From NCBI RefSeq assembly GCF_013032455.1, contig NZ_WQCF01000002.1, forward strand, positions 372,001 through 436,000: a stretch of DNA of 64,000 nucleotides. The letters run 5' to 3'. How positions within the stretch are numbered: position 1 is the first letter of the stretch; the number at the start of each line of letters is the position of its first letter. The DNA comes from Ruegeria atlantica (GTDB lineage Bacteria; Pseudomonadota; Alphaproteobacteria; Rhodobacterales; Rhodobacteraceae). Below the pieces are notes generated by a model. That model was not told the origin of the DNA and did no database searches. It saw nothing but the letters and a program-made list of their open reading frames with translations. A program made the position numbers and the translations under genes. This document shows positions 45,926-56,170 of this stretch, piece by piece.

Positions 45926-46650
45926 GCCGCTTCCTCGCGTAGCAGCCGCAGCAGCGCGCCTTGGGTCTCCAGCGACCCAAGATCATCCACCTTGCGTGGC
46001 GCAGGCGCAGCAGGAGGCTGACAGGGGGACAGGCCATGCGAGGTCATCACAACAATGGACTGACCCAGTCGCGCAGCCTCTCCCGGATCATGGGTCACCA
46101 ACAAGACCGTGCGACCCTGTAAGGCTTCTGCCGCCAGATCCTGCATATCCGCCCGAGTACGAGCGTCGAGGGCCGAGAATGGCTCGTCCAGCAGGACGAT
46201 CGGGCGATCCTCCATCAATGTCCGGGCCAGCGCCACACGTTGGCGTTGACCGCCTGACAATTCAGACGGCTTCTTGGCCATGTGATCCTGCAGGCGCATC
46301 CGCTCGATCAGCCGGTCACGCCGGTTCAAGTCGGGTTTCTCGCCGCGCAGCCTGGCCCCGATCGAGACATTCTGCGCAACCGAGGCCCAAGGCAGCAGCA
46401 AGTCATTCTGAGCCATGTATGCCACGCGGTCCGAGACAGGCTGCCCATCGCTGGCAGTGATTTTCCCGGTGAATTCCGCGCCGGTTTCCAAACCGGCGAT
46501 CAGGCGTAGAACCGTGGTTTTACCAACCCCCGATCCGCCCAGCAGACAAGTCCACTGGCCCGCTGCAAGGGTCAGCGTCAGCGGCGCAAACAGGGTCGCG
46601 CCGTCTATCGTGGCGGACCCGCTGATGGTCAGATCGGGCGCAAGGATCAC
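45922..46650 (-). CDS. thiZ: ABC transporter ATPase for thiamine pyrimidine precursor (ThiZ-like)
   Basis: A 242-residue ATPase with Walker A GGSGVGKTT, signature LSGGQRQRVALARTL and Walker B IVLLDEPFSALD. It powers ThiX. Both ends overlap neighbours by 4 bases, so it is translationally coupled with tenA and thiX. Confidence 0.85.
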   Translation of the reverse strand: MILAPDLTISGSATIDGATLFAPLTLTLAAGQWTCLLGGSGVGKTTVLRLIAGLETGAEFTGKITASDGQPVSDRVAYMAQNDLLLPWASVAQNVSIGARLRGEKPDLNRRDRLIERMRLQDHMAKKPSELSGGQRQRVALARTLMEDRPIVLLDEPFSALDARTRADMQDLAAEALQGRTVLLVTHDPGEAARLGQSIVVMTSHGLSPCQPPAAPAPRKVDDLGSLETQGALLRLLREEAA

Positions 46651-47321
46651 GGGGTCAGCCCCATTTGCCAGAAGTTGACCTCAAGCTCGGTGGCTGTGCG
46701 GAAAGTTTGGCACAGGCGATTCCATCGGGGTGAAGCCTCGAAGTTACTTCCAATACGCCTCGTTAGAGCCGAATCCAGCAATTCACCAACCGCCACACAG
46801 GCGGCTTGATAGTCGTCGCTGGCATACGTGTTGATCCAGTCGCGATGGATGTTCGACGTAGCGTCAGCGGCCAGCCGTGTACCGATTTCGCCATAACCCA
46901 TCACACAAGGCGCAAGAGCCGCCAACAGGTCGAGCAGATCGCCGCTATACCCGGCCTCGAGCACATAGCGCGTATAGGCGAGGTTCTCGGCGCGTTCCGG
47001 GGTGGCGAACAGCTGATCCTGTGGGATACCCTCGGCTTCGCAAATCCCGATATGCAGCTTCATCTCTTCGCTGATCAACCCGTTCACGGTGCGTGCGGCG
47101 GCCAGCATTTCCTCGTGCGTTTCCGATTTCACCACCGCCAGCGCCCAAGCTCGGGAAAAGTGGATCAAGAACACGTAGTCCTGCCGCAGATAATGCAAGA
47201 ACGCTTTACGCGGCAGCGAACCGTCTTTCATCCCTTCGACAAAGGCGTGGCGAGTATAATCTCGCCACGGCCCCTGCGCCGCATCACGCATCAGCGTGAA
47301 AGCTTTGCCATAGGAACTCAT
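46647..47321 (-). CDS. tenA: Thiaminase II / aminopyrimidine aminohydrolase TenA
   Basis: Hydrolyses aminomethylpyrimidine to HMP, which re-enters thiamine synthesis. The 224-residue all-helical protein has the catalytic-Cys region LAPCVMGYGEIG and the active-site segment FLHYLRQDYVFLIHFSRAWA (quoted to 20). Overlaps thiY by 4 bases. In this setting it processes the precursor brought in by ThiXYZ. Confidence 0.93.
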   Translation of the reverse strand: MSSYGKAFTLMRDAAQGPWRDYTRHAFVEGMKDGSLPRKAFLHYLRQDYVFLIHFSRAWALAVVKSETHEEMLAAARTVNGLISEEMKLHIGICEAEGIPQDQLFATPERAENLAYTRYVLEAGYSGDLLDLLAALAPCVMGYGEIGTRLAADATSNIHRDWINTYASDDYQAACVAVGELLDSALTRRIGSNFEASPRWNRLCQTFRTATELEVNFWQMGLTP

Positions 47322-48253
47322 TGCACGGTCACGTCGATGGTGATGTCGCTGACCGGGTTGATGCTGTCGATCATGCCGCTGTCTTTCAGGAATTCCTCAA
47401 AACGGGCATAGCGACCGGCATCAAAACCCGCGGGGCGCAGGGCAAATCGGGGCAGAGTATCCACCCAGGCACGGGCGTTCAGTTCATCCTGCAGCTCTGT
47501 CGAAGTAGCTGAGAAAATCTCCCAGCTTTTCTGAGGGTTGTTCACTATGAACTGAGTGGCTTTCTCCGTGGCTGCCAGAAAGCGTGCAATCTTGTCAGCA
47601 TCCATGGTTTCAGGGTTGGCGACATAAATCAGCTCATCATAGGGTGGTACGCCTTCCTCCTCGATATAGAAGCAACGACCAGCGACACCTTCGATATCCA
47701 TCTGGTTCAGTTCAAAATTGCGGAAGGCCCCGATCACCGCATCCACCTGTCCGGTCATCAACGACGGCGATAGCGAGAAATTCACGTTGATCATCTCAAT
47801 ATCATCCAGCGCCACGTCGTGGGTGTTGAGCATCGCCGACAAAACAGCCTCTTCCACGCCAGCAACGGAAAAACCGACCTTCTTGTCCTTCAGGTCAGCC
47901 AGCGTTTCGATCGGGCCATCCTCAAGCACCAGCAGGCAATTCAGCGGAGTGGCGACAAGCGTGCCAACCCGCTTTAGCGGCAGCCCCTCGTGAATCTGCA
48001 AATGCAATTGCGGCTGGTAGGACACAGCCAGATCGGCCTGACCAGCTGCGACCAGACGGGGCGGGGCTGAGGGATCAGCAGGTGGGATGATTTCAACCTC
48101 AAGCCCCTCATCGGCGAAGTAGCCGTTTTCCTGCGCCACGATGATGGGCCCGTGGTCGGGGTTGATGAACCAATCCAGCAGAACGGTCATCTTATCTTCG
48201 GCCCAGGCCGGCGCGGCGGTCAGCAGGGCGATCATTGTGATCAGTTTCTTCAT
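47318..48253 (-). CDS. thiY: Periplasmic pyrimidine-precursor binding protein (NMT1/THI5-like, ThiY)
   Basis: A 311-residue exported binding protein with signal peptide MKKLITMIALLTAAPAWA. DWFINPDHGPIIVAQENGYF is typical of the NMT1/THI5-like family that binds formylaminopyrimidine. ATG 48253 has AAGGAA 9 bases upstream; the frame open to 48346 overlaps thiF and is not used. It overlaps tenA by 4 bases. Confidence 0.88.
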   Translation of the reverse strand: MKKLITMIALLTAAPAWAEDKMTVLLDWFINPDHGPIIVAQENGYFADEGLEVEIIPPADPSAPPRLVAAGQADLAVSYQPQLHLQIHEGLPLKRVGTLVATPLNCLLVLEDGPIETLADLKDKKVGFSVAGVEEAVLSAMLNTHDVALDDIEMINVNFSLSPSLMTGQVDAVIGAFRNFELNQMDIEGVAGRCFYIEEEGVPPYDELIYVANPETMDADKIARFLAATEKATQFIVNNPQKSWEIFSATSTELQDELNARAWVDTLPRFALRPAGFDAGRYARFEEFLKDSGMIDSINPVSDITIDVTVQ

Positions 48254-48273
48254 GTCTCGCGTTTCCTTTTCAC

Positions 48274-49236
48274 TCACGAGGTTGAGGCCGCGACGAGGAC
48301 GATCTCGCCCGGCCAATCTGGTTGAATTTGTTCGGCTGCGCGCCATGCCCGAAGGCCGGAAGCGCAGCAGAGAGCCAATCTTTTGCCTTTATTAGGCTCT
48401 GTTTTCAGAATTTGCAGATCGATACGCCGCGCTTTGGGATGAATAGGTACGGGGGCTTCTTCCGCGCTACGAAGCTCGACAATCAGATCATTTCCAGTCA
48501 GTTGACCGGCAGACAAAAATGGGAAATGCGAAGCCGGTTCCGGCGTGCCGTCAAAGCGGAAACCGGTGCTGCGCAGTGTACGCGCATCGAACTGCACCAT
48601 TTGCCCCAAAGGCGACGGATTCAGCCCCAGGATCACGGCCAAGGCCATCTGCGCCTGCATAGCACCAATCATCGCCACCACAGGACCCAGCACCCCGGCA
48701 GTGGCACAGCTTGCACCGCCATCCGGGGCCTCGGGGAACACAGCACGCAACGAGGGCGCGCCCCCACAAAACCCTCCTACATAGCCGGAAAGCCCAAGCA
48801 CCGACGCGCTGATCAGCGGTTTACCGAGATCAAGACAGGTGTCCGAAAGCGTGTAACTGGCGGCGTAGCTGTCTGCGCAGTCCAGAATAACATCTGACTC
48901 GGCAACAAAGTTAGCCGCATTTGTGTTTGCTAGAGCCTGTTTTTCAGCAAAAATTGCTATTTCACTGTTCAGAGCGCGACAGCGCTCTGCGGCCATCTCT
49001 GCCTTGGGGCGGCTACAATCTACTTCGGTGAACAAGGTCTGACGATGCAGGTTCGACAGGGCGACCTCATCCCGGTCCATGATGGTCAGGTGCCCAACCC
49101 CGGCCCCAGCCAGTAACGGCAACACTGGCGCGGCTAACCCCCCCGCACCCACCACCAGTACACGGGCCGAGGATAGACGGCCCTGCCCCTCTGCCCCAAC
49201 TTCGGGCAGGATAACTTGGCGGGCATAGCGGCTCAT
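48274..49236 (-). CDS. thiF: ThiF/MoeB-type adenylyltransferase with rhodanese-like tail
   Basis: Activates the C-terminus of ThiS by AMP transfer so that sulfur can be loaded. The 320-residue protein has the nucleotide loop VGAGGLAAPVLPLLAG, RxxR-type arginines and Cys in GGASCATAGVLGP. The usual zinc Cys pair in PCYRCLFP is replaced by APSLRAVFP, so the zinc site seems lost. The C-terminus (about 285-320) resembles a rhodanese loop, CCASGLRAWRAAEQ. It overlaps thiE by 4 bases. Confidence 0.85.
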   Translation of the reverse strand: MSRYARQVILPEVGAEGQGRLSSARVLVVGAGGLAAPVLPLLAGAGVGHLTIMDRDEVALSNLHRQTLFTEVDCSRPKAEMAAERCRALNSEIAIFAEKQALANTNAANFVAESDVILDCADSYAASYTLSDTCLDLGKPLISASVLGLSGYVGGFCGGAPSLRAVFPEAPDGGASCATAGVLGPVVAMIGAMQAQMALAVILGLNPSPLGQMVQFDARTLRSTGFRFDGTPEPASHFPFLSAGQLTGNDLIVELRSAEEAPVPIHPKARRIDLQILKTEPNKGKRLALCCASGLRAWRAAEQIQPDWPGEIVLVAASTS

Positions 49237-49829
49237 CGCGTGACCTCAATCCAGTCGCGCACCCGCGCCTCAGGGTCGGTGTTCAAGGTGATGTCGGTTA
49301 CGACCGAGACAATATCCGCCCCTGCCTGCAACACACCCGGCGCCCGTTCGACGCTCATCCCGCCAATACCGACCAGAGGGATGTCACCCACGCGGGCCTT
49401 CCATTCGGTGACACGCGGCAGTCCCTGCTGTTCCCACTTCATTTTCTTGAGGATCGTCGGATAAACGGGGCCGAGCGCCACATAGTCCGGGTCTATCGCC
49501 AAAACGCGCTCAAGCTCGTCGTCATCATGGGTCGAAACGCCCAGTTTCAGCCCTGCCTTGCGGATCGCCTTCAGGTCGGCGTCATCCAGATCCTCCTGGC
49601 CCAAGTGAATCCAGTCGCAACCGGCATCAATGGCAATCTGCCAGTAGTCATTCACCACCAGCACAGCTTCATGCGTGCGGCACAAGTCCTGCGATTGGAG
49701 AATCTGCTCTTGGACCATTGCATCGGGCTGATCCTTGATCCGCAACTGAACCAGTTTCACGCCCAAGGGCAGCATCCGGCGCAGCCAGTCCGAGCGCTCG
49801 AAGATCGGGTAAAACCGGTCGAGGCTCAT
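49233..49829 (-). CDS. thiE: Thiamine-phosphate synthase
   Basis: Joins HMP pyrophosphate and the thiazole phosphate to thiamine phosphate. The 198-residue TIM-barrel protein has the family runs [20 protein letters not shown] and [10 protein letters not shown], and the phosphate site GIGGMS. Overlaps thiG and thiF by 4 bases each. Confidence 0.93.
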   Translation of the reverse strand: MSLDRFYPIFERSDWLRRMLPLGVKLVQLRIKDQPDAMVQEQILQSQDLCRTHEAVLVVNDYWQIAIDAGCDWIHLGQEDLDDADLKAIRKAGLKLGVSTHDDDELERVLAIDPDYVALGPVYPTILKKMKWEQQGLPRVTEWKARVGDIPLVGIGGMSVERAPGVLQAGADIVSVVTDITLNTDPEARVRDWIEVTR

Positions 49830-50590
49830 GACAGAAACGCCTTTCCGATCACGGGGGTTGACGGTTCTGCCATGTCGCGTGCCTCGATCGGGTCTGCCTG
49901 ACAGGCCAACTGCCCGGCCTCAATCGCCAACTTCATCGCACGTGCCATCGCCGCTGGGTCGCCCGCCCGTGCCACAGCCGTGTTCAGCAGGACGGCGTCA
50001 TAACCCAGCTCCATCGCCCGCGCTGCATGGCTGGGCAGACCAATACCAGCGTCAATGACCAGTGGGATATCCGGGAACTCGGCCCGCATCGCGCGCAGGG
50101 CGTATTCATTGTTCAACCCACGGCCCGATCCAATTGGCGCGCCCCAAGGCATCAATACCTCACACCCGGCGGTCAGCAGTCGTTCGCCAACGATCAGATC
50201 ATCGGTGGTGTATGGAAAGACCTCAAACCCGTCTTCGGTCAGGATGCGCGCTGCTTCGACCAGTTGGAACACATCCGGCTGCAGACTGTCGGTATGGCCG
50301 ATCAACTCCAGCTTGATCCACTTGGTATTAAACACCTCACGCGCCATAAGGGCGGTGTTCACAGCCTCTTTCACAGTATGGCACCCAGCTGTATTGGGCA
50401 GGACCAGCACGCCCAGATCGCGGATCATTCGCCAAAACGTCTCGCCCGCCCCCGATTCACGCCGCAGGGACACAGTGGCGACACCTGCCCCACTTTCACG
50501 AAAGGCTTGTTCCAGAATGGCAGGGCTGGGATATTGCGCAGTGCCCAGCATCAACGGATTGGGCAGCTCAGTGCCGTAGAGGGTCTTCAT
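49826..50590 (-). CDS. thiG: Thiazole synthase
   Basis: Builds the thiazole ring from deoxyxylulose phosphate, the glycine imine made by ThiO and sulfur carried by ThiS. The 254-residue barrel has Schiff-base Lys in WIKLELIGD and phosphate-binding [17 protein letters not shown]. Follows thiS by 2 bases. Confidence 0.95.
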   Translation of the reverse strand: MKTLYGTELPNPLMLGTAQYPSPAILEQAFRESGAGVATVSLRRESGAGETFWRMIRDLGVLVLPNTAGCHTVKEAVNTALMAREVFNTKWIKLELIGHTDSLQPDVFQLVEAARILTEDGFEVFPYTTDDLIVGERLLTAGCEVLMPWGAPIGSGRGLNNEYALRAMRAEFPDIPLVIDAGIGLPSHAARAMELGYDAVLLNTAVARAGDPAAMARAMKLAIEAGQLACQADPIEARDMAEPSTPVIGKAFLS

Positions 50591-50592
50591 GA

Positions 50593-50787
50593 TCAGCCCC
50601 CCTGCATTGGCGACAGAACCTCAACCCTGTCACCATCGTTTAGCGCTTGCCCAATGCGTAGGCTCGATGGCACGAATTCCTCGTTCACGGCCGTCGCAAC
50701 TCGGCCAGAGAAACCGCATTCTTCCAGCAACTCAGAAAGGGTTTGGGCACGCACCTCTTGCGGCGCGCCATTAAGCACGATCTTCAT
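50593..50787 (-). CDS. thiS: Sulfur carrier protein ThiS
   Basis: Sixty-four residues with the ubiquitin-like fold and the C-terminal Gly-Gly (SPMQGG) that carries the thiocarboxylate. ATG 50787 ([12 protein letters not shown]) lies 17 bases inside the end of thiO. The longer frame open to 50979 is a shadow of thiO. Confidence 0.93.
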   Translation of the reverse strand: MKIVLNGAPQEVRAQTLSELLEECGFSGRVATAVNEEFVPSSLRIGQALNDGDRVEVLSPMQGG

Positions 50788-51748
50788 CAACCAACTCCGA
50801 GTGTTTGTTTTCAAGCGCCAGATCGGCCACGCCCTGCGCCAATGCGGGCGCCAACAGATATCCGTGGCGATACAGGCCATTCGCATAGATTGTTCGCCCC
50901 AGCCGCCGGACGCGGGGCAGATTGTCAGGAAAAGCCGGGCGCAGGTCGACGCCGATTTCCAACACCTCTGCTTCGCCAAAAGCCGGGTTCAGCGCATAGG
51001 CGGCGCTGAGCAATTCCAGCATCGATCGCGCTGTGATGCGGCTACTGTCTTCGCTTTCGATCATCGTTGCGCCCAGCATGAAGACGCCATCCCCGCGCGG
51101 TACGATGTACAAAGGCATGCGCGGGTGCAGCAGGCGAACAGGGCGTGTCAACACCACGTCCCGGCAACGGATCACCAGCATCTCTCCCTTGACCCCACGC
51201 AGATCATGCAACACTTCGCGCGCGTGCAGACCTCGACAGTCAATTGCATTGTCCAACCGTGTGGGCGCGAGTTTTCGGTGAAAGACGACCCCTTGCGCCT
51301 GCAGGTCCCGGCTTAGATCGCGCAGCGCCTGACGCGGGTCCAAATGGGCCTCTTCCGCAAAGTACAGGCCTTTGTGGAAACCACTTAATTCAGGCTCTAA
51401 TTCTAGGATTTCAGGCTGGTTAACTTCATTAAACCCGTTAGTTCGACGTGCAAACCGCCGCAGATCCGGTAGGTCGCGCGGATTGGCAACAACCAACGTG
51501 CCGCGCCGCTCTACCTGGGTTCGCGGGGCCCACCAATCCAATGCCTGTCGCCCCAATCGCAACACCGGTTCTTCGGCGTTTTCGAATTCGCACCAAGGGG
51601 CCAACATACCGCCCGCCCACCACGAACACCCATGCGGACCCGGAGGGCCACCAGGATCGAAGACTTGAACCTTGGCTCCGCGCGAGACAAGCTCGGTGGC
51701 CACGGCTAACCCGGCCACACCAGAACCTATGACCGACCAGACCGTCAC
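50771..51748 (-). CDS. thiO: Glycine oxidase ThiO
   Basis: FAD enzyme that oxidises glycine to the imine needed by ThiG. The 325-residue protein begins with the FAD loop VIGSGVAGLAVATEL and ends with the DAO-type RHGYLLAPALAQGVAD. GTG 51748 overlaps the thiD stop (GTGA) and gives normal length; the frame open to 51916 is a shadow of thiD. Confidence 0.92.
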   Translation of the reverse strand: MTVWSVIGSGVAGLAVATELVSRGAKVQVFDPGGPPGPHGCSWWAGGMLAPWCEFENAEEPVLRLGRQALDWWAPRTQVERRGTLVVANPRDLPDLRRFARRTNGFNEVNQPEILELEPELSGFHKGLYFAEEAHLDPRQALRDLSRDLQAQGVVFHRKLAPTRLDNAIDCRGLHAREVLHDLRGVKGEMLVIRCRDVVLTRPVRLLHPRMPLYIVPRGDGVFMLGATMIESEDSSRITARSMLELLSAAYALNPAFGEAEVLEIGVDLRPAFPDNLPRVRRLGRTIYANGLYRHGYLLAPALAQGVADLALENKHSELVDEDRA

Positions 51749-52548
51749 GCAGGCCACACGCGATGGAAGTGGTGCACCGGGCCATGGCCACGACCAATCT
51801 GCAAGCCATCTGCCTGCGCAATTGCCCCTTGCAAATAGCCATGCGCCTGAGCAACCGCATCCACCAGTGGCAATCCTTGGGTAAGCCTCGCCGCAATCGC
51901 GGAAGACAAAGTACACCCTGTGCCATGAGTATTGCGCGTATCTCGCCGTGACGCCGTGAATTCAGCAACCTTCCCCGAGGCATCGATCAGAAGATCATGA
52001 CAGATGTCTCCATACCCATGGCCTCCCTTCATTAACACCGAATGCGCGCCCAGATCGCACAATGCCAACCCCTGTTTGACCATCTGATCCGGCGTTTCCG
52101 CCTCAGCGTCACCCAGCAAACAGGCGGCCTCGGGCAAGTTTGGGGTCAGCACGGTTGCGCGGGGCAGCAGGATGTCCCGCAACGTGTGAACAGCATCCTG
52201 CGCCAGCAATGCGTCTCCGGATTTGGCAATCATCACCGGGTCAAGAACGACCGGCCCTGCAAATTCAGAAAGGGCACGTGAAACGGTCTCAATAATATCC
52301 GGCGTCGCCAACATTCCGATCTTGATCGCGCCGACATCCAGATCCGACAACACTGCCTCGATCTGAGCTGCAATCACATCCAGCGGTATCCCGTGCACTG
52401 CTGTCACGGCCTGCGTGTTTTGTGCTGTTACGGCTGTCACCACGCTTGCGCCATAAACACCCAAGGCAGACATGGCCTTCAGGTCTGCCTGAATCCCGGC
52501 TCCACCGCCGCTGTCCGAGCCTGCAATAGTTAAGGCAATATGCGCCAT
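51745..52548 (-). CDS. thiD: HMP/HMP-phosphate kinase
   Basis: Phosphorylates hydroxymethylpyrimidine twice. The 267-residue ribokinase-family enzyme has the family signature GSDSGGGAGIQADLK and NTHGTGCTLSSAIAA with the anion hole. It is the first gene after the TPP riboswitch, so the whole operon should fall when thiamine pyrophosphate is high. Confidence 0.96.
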   Translation of the reverse strand: MAHIALTIAGSDSGGGAGIQADLKAMSALGVYGASVVTAVTAQNTQAVTAVHGIPLDVIAAQIEAVLSDLDVGAIKIGMLATPDIIETVSRALSEFAGPVVLDPVMIAKSGDALLAQDAVHTLRDILLPRATVLTPNLPEAACLLGDAEAETPDQMVKQGLALCDLGAHSVLMKGGHGYGDICHDLLIDASGKVAEFTASRRDTRNTHGTGCTLSSAIAARLTQGLPLVDAVAQAHGYLQGAIAQADGLQIGRGHGPVHHFHRVWPA

Positions 52549-52607
52549 ATCGTTGCTCCATCTTCAAATGGGCAACGCAGCATGGAAAACGTCTTTGCAT
52601 ATTAGAC

Positions 52608-52691
52608 CGTTCCCTACGCCGGTATTGCCCGGATCAGGTTCGATGGGTTAGCGCATTCACGCCTCTCAGCCCCTTGTTCGGGGCACCCCAA
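52608..52691 (-). promoter_or_regulatory. TPP (THI-box) riboswitch
   Basis: Read leftward, the conserved blocks appear in order: GGGGTGCC, GGCTGAGAGG (CTGAGA at 52669-52664), ACCCATCGAACCTGATC (ACCTGAT at 52639-52633), and ATACCGGCGTAGGGA. This is the thiamine pyrophosphate aptamer. It ends about 60 bases before the thiD start and probably controls translation or early termination there. Confidence 0.95.
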
Positions 52692-52772
52692 CGGTTGGTC
52701 GGACATTCTCAGGCGAAAGACAGGGATTCAAGGGCCAATTTTGACTTACAAGACAGTCAAACTGGACTTATG

Positions 52773-52799
52773 AAAAAAGCCAGCCCCTTCGGACCGGCT
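52773..52799 (-). terminator. Rho-independent terminator of dnaJ
   Basis: Read leftward, a 9-bp stem AGCCGGTCC/GGGCTGGCT with a GAAG loop is followed by six T residues, 29 bases after the dnaJ stop. Confidence 0.9.
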
Positions 52800-52827
52800 C
52801 TTTTCTTGGGTTCCTATGGGCTGGACA

Positions 52828-53976
52828 TCAGCCCTTCATACCGTCCCAGAACGACTTGACGGATGAAAAGAAGCTTTTAGACTCTGGGTGGTTGTCTTCA
52901 CCCAGGTCATCAAATTCACGCAGCAGCTCTTTCTGGCGGCTGGTCAGGTTGACCGGAGTTTCCACGGCCAGTTCGATGAACATGTCACCGACGCCACCAC
53001 CGCGCAGGGCAGGCATACCCTTGCCGCGCAGGCGCATCTGGCGGCCTGATTGGCTTCCGGCTGGAATTTGCACGCGACCGCGGCCACCATCAATGGTCGG
53101 CACTTCGATTGAGCCGCCCATCGCGGCCTTGACCATGCTGACTGGCACGCGGCAGTAAAGGTTCACGCTGTCGCGTTCGAACAGTTTATGATCCGAGACC
53201 TCGACAAAGATATAGAGATCACCCGGAGGACCACCGCGCATCCCAGCCTCACCCTCACCCGCCAGTCGAATACGGGTACCGGTTTCAACACCGGCAGGGA
53301 TGTTGACGGACAGCGCACGCTCTTTTTCCACGCGGCCAGCACCACCACAGGATTTACAGGGGTTCTTGATGATCTGCCCCAGTCCTGAACAGGTCGGGCA
53401 GGTGCGTTCAACAGTAAAGAACCCTTGTTGTGCGCGGACTTTACCCATGCCGGAACATGTGGGACAGGTCGTGGGTTCCACGCCACCTTCAGCCCCCGAG
53501 CCGTCACAGGAAGAACACGCAACGGCAGCCGGCACGTTGATGGTTTTTTGCAGACCTGCGAACGCTTCTTCCAGCGTCACACGCAGGTTATAACGCAGGT
53601 CCGAGCCCCGCGCCGCGCGACGGCCACCGCCGCCTCCGCGTTGGCCACCCATGAAGTCGCCGAACAAATCGTCGAACACGTCCGAAAACGCACTTGAGAA
53701 ATCACCCTGACCAAAGCCACCGCCCGGACGACCGCCGCCGCCCATGCCGTTTTCAAAGGCGGCGTGACCAAAGCGGTCATAAGCGGCCTTGCGTTCTGCG
53801 TCTTTCAGAACGTCATAGGCTTCGTTCGCTTCCTTGAACTGCGCCTCGGCATCCGGGTTGTCTTTGTTGCGGTCGGGATGCAATTCCTTGGCCTTCTTGC
53901 GAAAACCCTTCTTGATCTCGTCCGCCGATGCGCCCTTGGATACGCCGAGCACATCGTAGTAGTCGCGTTTTGACAT
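52828..53976 (-). CDS. dnaJ: Chaperone DnaJ
   Basis: Co-chaperone that delivers substrates to DnaK. The 382-residue protein has the J domain with HPD ([10 protein letters not shown]), a Gly-rich segment (about 80-125), four CxxCxGxG-type zinc repeats (about 145-210) and the C-terminal binding domains. ATG 53976 ([12 protein letters not shown]) is the true start. It follows dnaK by 74 bases with a strong hairpin between them. Confidence 0.98.
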   Translation of the reverse strand: MSKRDYYDVLGVSKGASADEIKKGFRKKAKELHPDRNKDNPDAEAQFKEANEAYDVLKDAERKAAYDRFGHAAFENGMGGGGRPGGGFGQGDFSSAFSDVFDDLFGDFMGGQRGGGGGRRAARGSDLRYNLRVTLEEAFAGLQKTINVPAAVACSSCDGSGAEGGVEPTTCPTCSGMGKVRAQQGFFTVERTCPTCSGLGQIIKNPCKSCGGAGRVEKERALSVNIPAGVETGTRIRLAGEGEAGMRGGPPGDLYIFVEVSDHKLFERDSVNLYCRVPVSMVKAAMGGSIEVPTIDGGRGRVQIPAGSQSGRQMRLRGKGMPALRGGGVGDMFIELAVETPVNLTSRQKELLREFDDLGEDNHPESKSFFSSVKSFWDGMKG

Positions 53977-54003
53977 CAGTGTTTCCTTATGTCTCAACGT
54001 AAT

Positions 54004-54032
54004 CGGGCCGGCCCGGCAACCGGACCGGCCCG
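54004..54032 (-). terminator. Strong hairpin between dnaK and dnaJ
   Basis: A 13-bp GC stem (one G-U) with a 3-base loop, 18 bases beyond the dnaK stop. There is no T-tract, so it probably lowers dnaJ expression or protects dnaK mRNA rather than ending transcription fully. Confidence 0.6.
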
Positions 54033-54050
54033 CATTGGCCCGGTTACCCG

Positions 54051-55958
54051 TTAGTTACGCTTGTCATCGTCCAAATCTTCGAACTCGGCGTCGACAATGT
54101 CATCGTCACCCGGTGCTGCATCTGCGGCTGCAGGCTCATCGTCGCCCTCTTCGGCCTGCGCCTTGTAGATGGCTTCGCCCAGCTTCATTGCAGCCTCAGT
54201 AACGTTCTGGATGCCCGACTTGATCTTGTCGGCATTCTCGGTTTCCAGTTCGTCCTTCAGCGCGGCAATCGCCAGCTCGATGGCTTCGATGGTGGTCGGG
54301 TCGACCTTGTCAGCATGCTCTTCCATCGACTTCTCGGTCGAGTGGATGAGGCTTTCCGCCTGGTTCTTGGCGTCGACCAGCTCGCGGCGTTCCTTGTCGG
54401 CTTCCGCGTTCTCTTCGGCGTCCTTGACCATCTTTTCGATGTCCTCGTCGGACAGACCGCCCGATGCCTGGATGGTGATCTTCTGCTCTTTTCCGGTGCC
54501 TTTGTCCTTGGCCGAAACCGAGACAATGCCGTTGGCGTCGATGTCAAAAGTCACCTCGATCTGAGGCATACCGCGCGGTGCGGGCGGGATGTCTTCAAGG
54601 TTGAACTGACCCAGGATCTTGTTGTCCGCAGCCATTTCACGCTCACCTTGGAACACGCGGATGGTCACGGCGTTCTGATTGTCTTCGGCGGTCGAGAAGA
54701 CCTGAGACTTTTTCGTTGGGATCGTGGTGTTGCGGTCGATCAGGCGGGTGAACACGCCACCCAGAGTCTCGATGCCCAGCGACAGCGGGGTCACGTCCAG
54801 CAGAACCACGTCTTTGACGTCACCCTGCAGAACACCGGCTTGGATAGCGGCGCCCATGGCAACCACTTCGTCCGGGTTTACACCTTTGTGCGGCTCTTTA
54901 CCGAAGAACTTGCTAACCTCTTCGATCACCTTCGGCATCCGGGTCATACCACCGACCAGAACAACTTCGTCCACATCGGCAGCCGACAGGCCAGCGTCTT
55001 TCAGAGCGGCCGCGCAAGGCTTCATCGACTTCTTGATCAGGTCCGAGACCAGCGATTCCAGCTTGGCACGGGTCAGCTTCATGACCATGTGCAGCGGCTG
55101 ACCGTTCGAACCCATCGAGATGAATGGTTGGTTGATTTCGGTCTGCGAGGTCGAGGACAGTTCGATCTTGGCTTTTTCAGCTGCTTCTTTCAGACGCTGC
55201 AGGGCCATCTTGTCCTGAGACAGATCGACACCGTGTTCCTTTTTGAACTCATCCGCCAAGTAGTTGACGATGCGCATGTCAAAGTCTTCACCACCCAGGA
55301 AGGTGTCACCGTTGGTCGACTTCACCTCGAACAGACCGTCGTCGATTTCCAGGATGGTCACGTCGAAGGTACCGCCACCAAGGTCATAAACCGCGATGGT
55401 TTGGGTTTCTTCCTTGTCCAGACCATAGGCCAGAGCAGCAGCTGTCGGTTCGTTGATGATCCGCAGCACTTCCAGACCAGCGATCTTACCGGCGTCTTTG
55501 GTGGCCTGACGCTGTGCGTCGTTGAAATATGCCGGAACGGTGATAACGGCCTGTGTGACTTCCTCACCCAGATAGCTCTCGGCGGTTTCCTTCATCTTGC
55601 CAAGAGTGAAGGCCGAGATCTGGCTTGGGGAGTACTTTTCACCGCGGGCTTCAACCCACGCGTCACCATTGCCGCCATTGACGATGGCGTACGGCACCAT
55701 TTTCTTGTCTTTTTCGACTTCGGCATCATCCACGCGACGACCGATCAGACGCTTGACGCCAAAGATCGTGTTGTCGGGGTTGGTGACCGCCTGACGTTTC
55801 GCAGGCTGACCGACCAGTCGCTCATCTTCGGTGAAGGCGACGATCGAGGGCGTGGTCCGCGCCCCTTCGGCGTTCTCGATGACCTTCGGCTGCGAGCCGT
55901 CCATGATGGCCACGCAAGAGTTGGTGGTCCCGAGGTCAATCCCGATTACTTTTCCCAT
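54051..55958 (-). CDS. dnaK: Chaperone DnaK (Hsp70)
   Basis: ATP-dependent chaperone. The 635-residue protein begins [20 protein letters not shown], has [16 protein letters not shown] and [15 protein letters not shown] in the ATPase domain, the linker [17 protein letters not shown] and the acidic C-terminal tail for co-chaperones. A ribosome site (AAAGGG) precedes ATG 55958. Large open frames on the opposite strand are shadows caused by codon bias. Confidence 0.99.
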   Translation of the reverse strand: MGKVIGIDLGTTNSCVAIMDGSQPKVIENAEGARTTPSIVAFTEDERLVGQPAKRQAVTNPDNTIFGVKRLIGRRVDDAEVEKDKKMVPYAIVNGGNGDAWVEARGEKYSPSQISAFTLGKMKETAESYLGEEVTQAVITVPAYFNDAQRQATKDAGKIAGLEVLRIINEPTAAALAYGLDKEETQTIAVYDLGGGTFDVTILEIDDGLFEVKSTNGDTFLGGEDFDMRIVNYLADEFKKEHGVDLSQDKMALQRLKEAAEKAKIELSSTSQTEINQPFISMGSNGQPLHMVMKLTRAKLESLVSDLIKKSMKPCAAALKDAGLSAADVDEVVLVGGMTRMPKVIEEVSKFFGKEPHKGVNPDEVVAMGAAIQAGVLQGDVKDVVLLDVTPLSLGIETLGGVFTRLIDRNTTIPTKKSQVFSTAEDNQNAVTIRVFQGEREMAADNKILGQFNLEDIPPAPRGMPQIEVTFDIDANGIVSVSAKDKGTGKEQKITIQASGGLSDEDIEKMVKDAEENAEADKERRELVDAKNQAESLIHSTEKSMEEHADKVDPTTIEAIELAIAALKDELETENADKIKSGIQNVTEAAMKLGEAIYKAQAEEGDDEPAAADAAPGDDDIVDAEFEDLDDDKRN

Positions 55959-56065
55959 ATGTTCAATCCCTTTCTCTTCAAGGCGATGTCCGGGGTGCGG
56001 ACCCGTTATGGCACCCGGCCCCGATCTGATATGCGCGAACGGCCCTACACCATCGCGCGTCCCGG

Positions 56066-56097
56066 CGTATATAAGGGCGAGATCAGAGCCCTGCAAG
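56066..56097 (-). promoter_or_regulatory. Sigma-32 type heat-shock promoter of dnaK
   Basis: Read leftward, CTTG (56097-56094), an 18-base spacer and CTTATATACG (56075-56066) match the alphaproteobacterial consensus CTTG-N17-18-CYTATNTNNG at every fixed position. It lies about 110 bases before the dnaK start. Confidence 0.7.
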
Positions 56098-56170
56098 CGG
56101 TCTAAAAGGCAGGTTTTCGGGAATCTGTGGCCTTTTTGGCAAGGTTTTGGCAACGATCGGGGATTCTCGA

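Noticed and set aside
54315-56105. 596-codon open frame opposite dnaK
   Set aside because: It mirrors the codon bias of dnaK, has no ribosome site and no plausible protein features.
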